8,454 bases of DNA. Origin: an uncultured Oscillospiraceae bacterium (lineage in GTDB: Bacteria > Bacillota > Clostridia > Oscillospirales > Acutalibacteraceae). Positions 1-5,255 of the stretch are shown here, in pieces (position 1 is the first letter of the stretch; every line of letters begins with the position of its first letter). Where the stretch lies: assembly GCA_900553255.1 (NCBI GenBank), contig USCI01000093.1, positions 1 through 8,454 on the forward strand. Reading direction: 5' to 3'. The notes under the pieces were generated by a model. The model was not told where the DNA came from, ran no database searches, and was given only the letters and a program-made list of their open reading frames with translations. The position numbers were made by a program, and so were the translations under genes.

Positions 1-44
1 CAAAGGCTCTGCCTTTGGAATCCGCGGCCTTTTGGAAAAGGTCG
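1..44. repeat. Short palindromes, probable edge of an intergenic repeat
   Basis: Two compact inverted repeats sit side by side. Positions 1-17 are CAAAGGC-TCT-GCCTTTG (7-bp arms, 3-nt loop), and 28-41 are CCTTTT-GG-AAAAGG, with two further pairs possible beyond it. They lie just downstream of the minus-strand ABC permease, which stops at 90. Neither is followed by a clear T-tract in that direction, so a standard intrinsic terminator is not supported. The packing of palindromes resembles dispersed intergenic repeats of GC-rich clostridia; that family assignment is inference, and the element may continue beyond the window. Confidence 0.4.
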
Positions 45-89
45 GCGAAAACTTTTTGTACACTATTTTTTGCGAAACGACTTTTTTCC

Positions 90-914
90 TCACTTGACCG
101 ACGCCTTGTGCTCCATGACCCAGCGCGCCGCGATCAGCAGCCCGATCCCCATCAGCACATCCGCCAGCAGGTTGCCCATGCCGAGCGTCACCCCATACAG
201 CTCATTGACGCTTTCGACCTGCCCGGGCAGCCCGCCGCTGAACAGCGACACCAGCATCGGCGTTGTGGAAAAGGCCGCGCCGTCGGGCGAAAAGACGATC
301 CCGATGGGCAGCACCGCAATCGCCACCAGCTCCACCAGACCGATCACCGTCGAGCACACGAAGTAAAACACGATGGCCATCAGGATGCTGTTGCGCTGCA
401 GCGCCCGGGTGTTGGCGATCGCCACCGCAAAATACAGCGACCCGAACGCCGCGAGCAGCTGGGTGGCCGCGCTCCCCAGAATATACGCCAGCAGCGGCAC
501 CGGCACGTTCCCCAGCGCGCCGAACATCTCCCGCACCGTGCCCAGCATATCGTTGAGCGCCAGGCAGCCCGCCAGCCCTGCGACAAACACGACCCCGCTC
601 ATCAGCAGCACCAGATACCCGCAGATCACCTTGACCGCGATCAGCTTCCCGTGGGACACCGGCAGCGTCTGCATCAGGTAGCCCTCCGCGCCGTACAGCC
701 CCTTCGCGCAGCGGCTGACCACATAAATCAGCCCCAGCACCAGCGCCGCAATCCCGATGCCCACCGAGGCGACCGACATGGCGACCCGTATCTGTGTGAT
801 CTGCAGCGTATCGGCCAGCCGCCCCAGCAGGTACACGATCACCAGCGCGGCCAGCAGCGCCGGCACCGGCTCCGCACCGGAACGCAGCTCGTACTTGAAC
901 AGCTTGCCTAACAT
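90..914 (-). CDS. ABC transporter permease (ABC-2-like membrane subunit)
   Basis: This 274-residue, strongly hydrophobic protein has about six predicted membrane helices, at roughly residues 17-34, 44-66, 93-118, 139-167, 177-206 and 243-264. Between helices 2 and 3 is a cytoplasmic stretch EGYLMQTLPVSHGKL (77-91), typical of clostridial ABC-2-like permeases encoded next to GntR regulators. It should form the membrane channel for the ATPase encoded just upstream; the substrate cannot be told. The ATG at 912-914 has a good ribosome binding site, GGGAGGT (complement of 921-927), about 6 nt upstream. The start overlaps the end of the ATPase gene by 7 nt, which implies translational coupling. It is the last gene of a repressor-ATPase-permease cassette. 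Permease identity is firm from hydropathy and context; any role in drug or peptide export is inference. Confidence 0.88.
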   Translation of the reverse strand: MLGKLFKYELRSGAEPVPALLAALVIVYLLGRLADTLQITQIRVAMSVASVGIGIAALVLGLIYVVSRCAKGLYGAEGYLMQTLPVSHGKLIAVKVICGYLVLLMSGVVFVAGLAGCLALNDMLGTVREMFGALGNVPVPLLAYILGSAATQLLAAFGSLYFAVAIANTRALQRNSILMAIVFYFVCSTVIGLVELVAIAVLPIGIVFSPDGAAFSTTPMLVSLFSGGLPGQVESVNELYGVTLGMGNLLADVLMGIGLLIAARWVMEHKASVK

Positions 915-1606
915 CTGAACACCTCCCGGAAATACTGGTCGAGGGATTTCCCCGACGCCTCGCGCAGGTGGTCGGCGCTGTCCGCCGCCACCAGCCGGCC
1001 GTAATCCATCACCACGATATCGTCAAAAATCCGCTCGACGTCGTAGATCAGGTGGGTGGACAGCATCACCGTGGCGTTTTCGCTGTAATTGCTCAGGATG
1101 ATGTCCAGAATGGAATCCCGCGCCGCCGGGTCGATGCCGCTGAGCGGCTCGTCGAGGATATACAGCTTCGCCGCGCGGGACATCACCAGGATCAGCTGCA
1201 GCTTTTCCTGCATGCCCTTCGACATGGTTTTCAGCCGCATCCTCGGCTCCAGCCGGAACCGGCTGAGCATCTCCTCTGCCTTGCGCAGGTCGAAGTCCGC
1301 GTAAAAATCCGCAAACACCTGCAGCGCGTCCCGCGCCTTCATCCAGTCCCCCAGATAGGTCTTTTCCGGCAGGTAGGACACGACCGATTTTGTGTACACC
1401 CCCGGCTTATGCCCGTCGATCTCCACCTTGCCCTGATAGTCGTTGATCAGGCCGGCGAGGATCTTGAACATGGTGGTCTTGCCGCAGCCGTTGGGCCCCA
1501 CCACGCCGACGATCCGCCCGGCGCGGATCGTCAGGCTCAGATCGTTGAGCACCACGCCCCGGTCATAGGCCTTGCTCAGGTGCTCCATCGTTACCAATGC
1601 GTCCAT
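908..1606 (-). CDS. ABC transporter ATP-binding protein
   Basis: This is a nucleotide-binding subunit of 232 residues that powers the adjacent permease on the cytoplasmic face. All core motifs are visible: Walker A GPNGCGKTT (37-45), signature-like SKGMQ (129-133) in place of LSGGQ, Walker B LYILDEP (148-154) with catalytic E153, D-loop SGID (156-159) and switch H185. The Q-loop position reads YLPE (78-81), with Glu where Gln is common, as often seen in this export-type subfamily. The chosen ATG (1604-1606) has AAAGGA (complement of 1615-1620) 8 nt upstream. The frame stays open to 1654, and ATGs at 1615 and 1654 are possible, but the former sits directly on the AAAGG and the latter lengthens the protein beyond the usual ~230 residues. 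It lies 114 nt downstream of the GntR gene, and its last 7 nt overlap the permease start. Confidence 0.93.
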   Translation of the reverse strand: MDALVTMEHLSKAYDRGVVLNDLSLTIRAGRIVGVVGPNGCGKTTMFKILAGLINDYQGKVEIDGHKPGVYTKSVVSYLPEKTYLGDWMKARDALQVFADFYADFDLRKAEEMLSRFRLEPRMRLKTMSKGMQEKLQLILVMSRAAKLYILDEPLSGIDPAARDSILDIILSNYSENATVMLSTHLIYDVERIFDDIVVMDYGRLVAADSADHLREASGKSLDQYFREVFRC

Positions 1607-1720
1607 ATGCTTCATCCTTTCGTGCTCGTTGTCCGCCTTTGGCCGCCCTTTCACGGCCGGGCCATCCCACCCCGGAGGAAAACCCGTGTTCCCCTTCCGC
1701 GGTATCCTTTTCGCGGCGGG

Positions 1721-2110
1721 TCAGCCCTCCTCACCGTCCGGCGGGTCGCTGCCGTGCTTTTCGAGCAGCCGGCGGACCTCCTCGCGGGTGCAGCCCATCT
1801 GCGCCATGCGCCGGAGAAACTCCCGCACGGCCTCCGCCGACTTCTCCTCTCGCAGCTGCCGGATGCGCTGCTCGTCCGGCGTGACAAACCGCCCCGCCGT
1901 GCGCTCGCTGTACACCAGCCCGCTGCGCTCCAGCTCGGCCAGCGCGCGCTGCATGGTGTTGGGATTGACGCCGAACTCCGCCGCCAGGTCCCGCACCGCC
2001 GGGACGCGCTCCCCCGCCCGCCACTCGCCGGTCAACAGCTTCTGCTCGATCCGCTCGATGATCTGCAGGTAAATCGGCACGGCGGTGTTGTATTGATTTT
2101 CCGCAAACAC
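1721..2110 (-). CDS. GntR-family transcriptional regulator (YtrA type)
   Basis: This 129-residue protein is a winged helix-turn-helix with almost no effector domain, the hallmark of the YtrA subfamily of GntR. The DNA-binding part covers about residues 10-77. It opens with PIYLQI (12-17), continues through VPAVRDLAAEFGVNPNTMQ (36-54, containing the recognition helix) and ends in the wing near GRFV (73-76). A short charged helical tail (80-120) probably serves dimerisation. The start codon is GTG (complement of 2108-2110), with GGAGGTGA a few nt upstream (complement of 2115-2122). It leads the ABC ATPase/permease cassette, and an inverted repeat at 2129-2156 overlaps its promoter, so autorepression is likely. 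In characterised relatives such as Bacillus YtrA, the regulon responds to cell-wall antibiotics. Whether that applies here is inference. Confidence 0.92.
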   Translation of the reverse strand: MFAENQYNTAVPIYLQIIERIEQKLLTGEWRAGERVPAVRDLAAEFGVNPNTMQRALAELERSGLVYSERTAGRFVTPDEQRIRQLREEKSAEAVREFLRRMAQMGCTREEVRRLLEKHGSDPPDGEEG

Positions 2111-2128
2111 GCGCTCACCTCCGTTGAC

Positions 2129-2156
2129 TTATTGTACTAATCACTTAATACAATAA
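2129..2156. promoter_or_regulatory. Probable operator for the GntR/YtrA-type repressor
   Basis: A 28-bp inverted repeat has half-sites TTATTGTACTA (2129-2139) and TAATACAATAA (2146-2156) around a 6-bp centre, ATCACT. Ten of eleven positions are symmetric, and the outer eight are perfect (TTATTGTA/TACAATAA). It covers the -10 box and expected start point of the minus-strand promoter, just upstream of the regulator's ribosome binding site. Size and position suit a dimeric YtrA-type repressor controlling its own operon. No binding has been shown; the assignment rests on symmetry and location. Confidence 0.65.
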
Positions 2157-2180
2157 TACATCAATTTTCCCGTTTGTCAA
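2153..2180 (-). promoter_or_regulatory. SigA-type promoter of the gntR-ABC cassette
   Basis: Read on the minus strand, a perfect -35 box TTGACA (complement of 2175-2180) is followed after 16 nt by the -10 box TATTAT (complement of 2153-2158). The start point would fall near 2146, about 35 nt before the GTG of the regulator gene. The -10 box and start point lie inside the palindromic operator, so bound repressor would block initiation. The surrounding DNA is markedly AT-rich compared with the flanking genes. Confidence 0.65.
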
Positions 2181-2207
2181 TACCCCGGACAAAAAAATTT
2201 TTCCCGA

Positions 2208-2236
2208 TAGCTTTTCCCGCGCAAAAGGAGTACAAT
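2208..2236 (+). promoter_or_regulatory. Possible promoter of the YwlG-like gene
   Basis: A good -10 box, TACAAT, lies at 2231-2236, identical to that of the fhs promoter. At the ideal 17-nt distance the -35 position reads TAGCTT (2208-2213), a poor match. Transcription would start near 2243, leaving a leader of about 60 nt. The site is divergent from the gntR promoter, whose -35 lies about 30 bp away, so the two could influence each other. Only the -10 box is persuasive. Confidence 0.4.
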
Positions 2237-2305
2237 AGACACAGAAAAAGGATACCGCGGGCGGCCCAAAACCGCAGCCGGAGGTATCGGCAGGAGGTAA
2301 TCATC

Positions 2306-2860
2306 ATGCTGTTGACAGAAATTCGGGAGCAGGCGCGCCGCGCGGCCGGGCAGCTCGTGCAGGCGGCACGGCTGCAGCCGGGGATGCTGCTGGTGGTCGG
2401 CTGCTCCTCAAGCGAAATCGGCGGGAAGCGCATCGGCACCACTTCCAGCCTGGAGCTGGCGCAGGCGGCCTTTGACGGGATTTATCCCGTTTTGGAGGAG
2501 GGCGGCATCTATCTGGCGGCGCAGTGCTGCGAGCATCTCAACCGGGCGCTGATCGTGGAACGGGAGGCGGCGGAAAAATACGGCCTCGAGCCGGTCAACG
2601 TGGTGCCGCAGCCCAAGGCGGGCGGCTCGTTCGCCACCACCGCCTACGCCCGTTTCCGGCAGCCCACGGCGGTGGAGAGCGTCGCCGCGCACGCCGGGAT
2701 GGATATCGGCGGCACCCTCATCGGCATGCACCTGCGGCGGGTCGCGGTGCCGGTGCGGCTGGATATCGACCACATCGGCGAGGCGATCCTGCTGTGCGCG
2801 CGCACCCGGCCGAAATTCGTCGGCGGCAGCCGCGCGGTGTACGACGACGCGCTGCTGTAA
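2306..2860 (+). CDS. YwlG-like protein, UPF0340 / TIGR01440 family
   Basis: This 184-residue protein of unknown function matches the UPF0340 family (Bacillus YwlG) in length and motifs. Visible conserved blocks are GCSSSEIGGKRIGT (32-45), QCCEHLNRALIVE (73-85), AGGSFATTAY (105-114), GMDIGGTLIGMHL (131-143) and HIGEA (156-160). It is probably soluble and cytoplasmic; no signal peptide or membrane helix is seen. The frame is open from 2174, but the ATG at 2306 is preceded by an excellent AGGAGG (2292-2297) 8 nt upstream and gives the family's usual length. Upstream codons would overlap the probable promoter. It is divergent from the GntR cassette and 713 nt upstream of the fhs start codon. In Bacillus subtilis, as I recall, ywlG lies next to glyA, another folate one-carbon gene, so its place near fhs may be meaningful, but no biochemical role should be assumed. 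Confidence 0.88.
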   Translation: MLLTEIREQARRAAGQLVQAARLQPGMLLVVGCSSSEIGGKRIGTTSSLELAQAAFDGIYPVLEEGGIYLAAQCCEHLNRALIVEREAAEKYGLEPVNVVPQPKAGGSFATTAYARFRQPTAVESVAAHAGMDIGGTLIGMHLRRVAVPVRLDIDHIGEAILLCARTRPKFVGGSRAVYDDALL

Positions 2861-2897
2861 AGCGCAGGTGCCGGTTTTTCGCACCCCGACCGCATGA

Positions 2898-2916
2898 GGA
2901 GAAATAAAATTTCTCC
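2898..2916. repeat. Perfect inverted repeat, 8-bp arms
   Basis: GGAGAAAT (2898-2905) and ATTTCTCC (2909-2916) are exact reverse complements around a 3-nt AAA spacer. It lies 38 nt after the stop of the YwlG-like gene. No T-tract follows on the plus strand, so a classical terminator is not supported, although a weaker transcript-end or stabilising hairpin is possible. Confidence 0.6.
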
Positions 2917-2985
2917 CAGCTGATTCGGCGCCTTCGGGGACGCCGTAAGGCGGAACCCGCTTGGCGCCGGGAGTAAAAAGCGAAA

Positions 2986-3011
2986 CAGAAAGCGCCGCAC
3001 GGCGCTTTCTG
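2986..3011. repeat. Perfect inverted repeat, 12-bp arms
   Basis: CAGAAAGCGCCG (2986-2997) and CGGCGCTTTCTG (3000-3011) are exact reverse complements separated by only CA, with one further A-T pair at 2985/3012. With this short spacer it is close to a true palindrome and could extrude as a cruciform or fold as a tight RNA hairpin. Its left arm with flanks recurs at 3169-3183 without the right arm, as expected of a repeated element with partial copies. Confidence 0.75.
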
Positions 3012-3016
3012 TGGGA

Positions 3017-3037
3017 GTTTCGCGCACCGCGCGAAAC
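3017..3037. repeat. Perfect inverted repeat, 9-bp arms
   Basis: GTTTCGCGC (3017-3025) and GCGCGAAAC (3029-3037) are exact reverse complements around ACC. It starts 5 nt after the 12-bp palindrome. The sequence GCGAAAC also occurs at 2980-2986, just before that palindrome, so GCGAAAC/GTTTCGC can alternatively pair around it. Two adjacent stems with an alternative pairing point to a structured element, not chance. Confidence 0.7.
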
Positions 3038-3399
3038 ATCCCCTCCCGTAACAGCGCCGCTATTGTTTCACTTTGGGGCTTTGGCCAAAAGGCACTGCGG
3101 CGCGGCACCCGTGTGTTATCGTGCGGAAGGTTATTGCGCCGCATACGCGCGCACACGTTTGTCTGCCTAACAGAAAGCGCCGCCGCGGCTTGGGGTAAGC
3201 AAAAATCCCCCGGCTGGCCGGCCTCGGACTTTCGCGTCCTATCGCCGCGCGATATTTATGGGACATTCTGTCCGGGGCCTGTTTGCTGAAGCGGGCCGGC
3301 CTGTGCCGGGAGGAGTGCACACCGCCGGTGTCAGCCTAGCCGATTCGGCGCCGTCGTTTTCCCTCGGCCAGACCGCGCGTACCGGCAATTCCCTCGCTT

Positions 3400-3417
3400 T
3401 TGTAACCGCTTGTAACC
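3400..3417 (+). repeat. Direct repeat TTGTAACC x2, 10-bp period
   Basis: TTGTAACC occurs at 3400-3407 and again at 3410-3417, a spacing of one DNA helical turn. It lies about 50 bp upstream of the fhs -35 box, at the edge of the AT-rich promoter zone. This is a common geometry for activator binding on one face of the helix, but no regulator can be named, and the repeat is short enough to arise by chance. Confidence 0.35.
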
Positions 3418-3468
3418 ATTTGTCTCTAAATCTTAATCGATTTTACGTTTTTTGCCGCACCGTTAGTC

Positions 3469-3497
3469 TTGCCAAAACGGAATTTTTTGGGTACAAT
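3469..3497 (+). promoter_or_regulatory. SigA-type promoter of the fhs operon
   Basis: The -35 box TTGCCA (3469-3474) and -10 box TACAAT (3492-3497) are separated by the ideal 17 nt and lie in an AT-rich stretch. The start point should be near 3504, giving a leader of about 70 nt before the fhs ATG. This promoter also shows that the open frame upstream of 3574 is not translated, since its first codon would be the -35 box itself. Confidence 0.75.
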
Positions 3498-3522
3498 AAG
3501 AGAACTCACCAGAAGTATCCGG

Positions 3523-3563
3523 ATCCCTGTCGGAAACGGAACCCGACATAGCTGTGAAGGGAT
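3523..3563 (+). promoter_or_regulatory. Possible SD-masking fold in the fhs leader
   Basis: In the leader RNA, ATCCCT (3523-3528) can pair with AGGGAT (3558-3563), which contains most of the fhs Shine-Dalgarno AAGGGA (3557-3562). Stacked directly inside, GTCGG (3529-3533) pairs with CCGAC (3543-3547) around a 9-nt loop. The fold would hide the ribosome binding site. It does not resemble the THF riboswitch as I know it, so a ligand cannot be proposed. The evidence is pairing only. Confidence 0.35.
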
Positions 3564-3573
3564 GGTTGCCATA

Positions 3574-5250
3574 ATGGAAATCCGCTCGGACATTGACATT
3601 GCCCAGAGCGTCACGCCGCAGCCGGTTGAACAGATTGCGGAAAAAATCGGCCTGACCCGTGACGATCTCGAATTATACGGCAATTATAAGGCCAAGGTGC
3701 ACCTGAACGTGCTCGACCGGCTAAAGGAAAAGCCGGACGGCAAGCTGATCCTGGTCACCGCCATCACCCCGACCCCTGCCGGCGAGGGCAAAACCACCAC
3801 CACGGTGGGGCTCGGCGACGCGCTGCAGAAGCTGGGGAAAAACGCGGTGCTCGCGCTGCGGGAACCGTCGCTCGGCCCGGTATTCGGCATCAAGGGCGGC
3901 GCGGCCGGCGGCGGCTGGGCGCAGGTGATCCCGATGGAGGACATCAATCTGCATTTTACCGGCGACATGCACGCCATCGGTGCGGCAAACAACCTGCTCG
4001 CCGCCATGCTCGACAACCACATCCAGCAGGGCAATGCCCTGCATATCGACGTGCGCCGCATCACCTGGAAGCGCTGCGTGGACATGAACGACCGCCAGCT
4101 GCGCCAGATTGTGGATGGTCTTGGCGGCCGCCTCAACGGCGTCCCGCGGGAGGACGGCTTCGACATCACGGTGGCGTCGGAGATCATGGCGATCCTCTGC
4201 CTGTCCCGCAGCATCTCCGACCTGAAGGAAAAGCTCGCCTCCATCGTTGTCGGCTATACCGCCGACGAACAACCGGTCACCGCCGGCCAGCTCAAGGCGC
4301 AGGGCGCGATGGCCGCGCTGCTCAAGGACGCGCTGCAGCCCAACCTGGTGCAGACGCTCGAGCATACCCCTGCCTTTGTACACGGCGGCCCGTTCGCGAA
4401 CATCGCCCACGGCTGCAATAGTATCATCGCTACCCGCATGGCGCTCAAGCTCGGCGACTATGTGGTCACCGAGGCCGGCTTCGGCGCGGACCTCGGCGCG
4501 GAAAAATTCCTCGATATCAAATGCCGGAAGGCGGGCCTGCGGCCGGATGCGGTGGTGATCGTCGCCACCGTGCGCGCGCTCAAGCACCACGGCGGCGCCG
4601 CCAGGGATGCCCTCGGCACCGAAGACCTCGAAGCGCTCGAAAAGGGGCTGCCGAACCTTCTCGGTCATATCGAAAATATCACCAAAACCTTTGGCCTGCC
4701 GGCGGTGGTGGCGATCAACCGCTTCCCGACCGACACCGAGGCGGAGCTGGCGCTCGTGCGCCGCAGCTGCCAGGCGTACGGCGCGAACGTCGCGCTGTCC
4801 GAGGTCTGGGGCAAGGGCGGCGAGGGCGGCATCGAACTGGCCAGAGAGGTGCTCCGCCTGACCGAACAGGAAAACCATTTCCGCATGACCTATACCGACG
4901 ACATGCCGCTGGCCGAAAAAATCCGCGCGGTGGCCGAAAAGGTGTATCATGCCGACGGGGTGGATTTCCTGCCCGCCGCAGCCAAAGAGCTGGAAAAGCT
5001 CGAGGCGCTCGGCTTCGGCAGCCTGCCGGTGTGCATCGCCAAAACCCAGTATTCCTTCTCGGACAACCCGGCGCTGCTCGGCCGGCCGTCCGGGTTCCGC
5101 ATCACGGTCAAATCCATCCGGCTGTCCGCCGGCGCGGGCTTCGTGGTGGTGCTGACCGGCGATATTATGACCATGCCCGGCCTGCCGCGCGTTCCGGCGG
5201 CCGAAAGCATCGACGTGGACGAAAACGGCCGGATTTCCGGCCTGTTCTAA
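3574..5250 (+). CDS. fhs: Formate-tetrahydrofolate ligase (10-formyl-THF synthetase)
   Basis: This enzyme joins formate to tetrahydrofolate using ATP, giving 10-formyl-THF for purine synthesis, formyl-Met-tRNA and, in acetogens, the methyl branch of the Wood-Ljungdahl pathway. The 558 residues match the family's usual 556-560. Diagnostic motifs are the P-loop-like TPTPAGEGKTTTT (65-77), LREPSLGPVFGIKGGAAGGG (95-114), FTGDMHAI (128-135), FVHGGPFANIAHGCNS (268-283) and EAGFGADLGAEKF (300-312). No frameshift or missing key block is seen. The ATG at 3574 is chosen because AAGGGA (3557-3562) lies 11 nt upstream and the length fits. An in-frame ATG at 3562 abuts the GAAGGG, and the frame before that is promoter. 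The gene leads a likely operon, and the next start lies 5 nt after its stop. Fhs alone does not prove acetogenesis, since many fermenters keep it. Confidence 0.97.
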   Translation: MEIRSDIDIAQSVTPQPVEQIAEKIGLTRDDLELYGNYKAKVHLNVLDRLKEKPDGKLILVTAITPTPAGEGKTTTTVGLGDALQKLGKNAVLALREPSLGPVFGIKGGAAGGGWAQVIPMEDINLHFTGDMHAIGAANNLLAAMLDNHIQQGNALHIDVRRITWKRCVDMNDRQLRQIVDGLGGRLNGVPREDGFDITVASEIMAILCLSRSISDLKEKLASIVVGYTADEQPVTAGQLKAQGAMAALLKDALQPNLVQTLEHTPAFVHGGPFANIAHGCNSIIATRMALKLGDYVVTEAGFGADLGAEKFLDIKCRKAGLRPDAVVIVATVRALKHHGGAARDALGTEDLEALEKGLPNLLGHIENITKTFGLPAVVAINRFPTDTEAELALVRRSCQAYGANVALSEVWGKGGEGGIELAREVLRLTEQENHFRMTYTDDMPLAEKIRAVAEKVYHADGVDFLPAAAKELEKLEALGFGSLPVCIAKTQYSFSDNPALLGRPSGFRITVKSIRLSAGAGFVVVLTGDIMTMPGLPRVPAAESIDVDENGRISGLF

Positions 5251-5255
5251 GCCGG

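Larger units (their letters stand above)
2861..3468. other. Gene-poor, palindrome-rich intergenic region
   Basis: About 600 nt separate the YwlG-like gene from the fhs promoter. Short open frames exist on both strands, but none has a convincing ribosome binding site, conserved protein motif or family-like composition, and they cross palindromes and the AT-rich promoter zone. The stretch holds at least three strong inverted repeats (2898-2916, 2986-3011, 3017-3037) and a short one, ATCGC-CGC-GCGAT, at 3241-3253. It also holds two duplicated words: AACAGAAAGCGCCGC at 2984-2998 and 3169-3183, and GATTCGGCGCC at 2922-2932 and 3342-3352. No T-rich terminator was found after the YwlG-like gene. A dispersed intergenic repeat or an unrecognised structured RNA are both possible. 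Confidence 0.55.

Noticed and set aside
968..2140. A 390-codon plus-strand frame opposite the ATPase and GntR genes.
   Set aside because: It is antisense to two motif-complete genes and runs through their shared gap; no family features are visible.
2986..3240. RNase P RNA, because pieces like GAAAGTCCG (minus strand near 3230) and ACAGAAA occur.
   Set aside because: The surrounding conserved regions of RNase P RNA are missing, and the ACAGAAA match is part of a simple palindrome.
2961..3551. Short plus-strand open frames (69-97 codons) in the gap before fhs.
   Set aside because: They overlap palindromes and the fhs promoter, and lack ribosome binding sites and protein-like motifs.
3469..3573. 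TTG start at 3469 giving a 593-residue Fhs.
   Set aside because: That codon forms the -35 box of the promoter, and the extension exceeds the family length by 35 residues.
3504..3573. THF riboswitch in the fhs leader.
   Set aside because: The leader is short and lacks the conserved THF riboswitch core as I know it; only a simple two-stem fold is seen.
3721..4950. A 409-codon minus-strand open frame inside fhs.
   Set aside because: It is fully antisense to a textbook fhs gene, and its His/Arg/Ala-rich composition reflects a GC-biased complement.
4521..5255. Upstream extension of the PPTase frame through most of fhs.
   Set aside because: The extension is an alternative frame of fhs with Arg/Gly-rich low-complexity translation. 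The ATG at 5256 gives a normal Sfp-type length.
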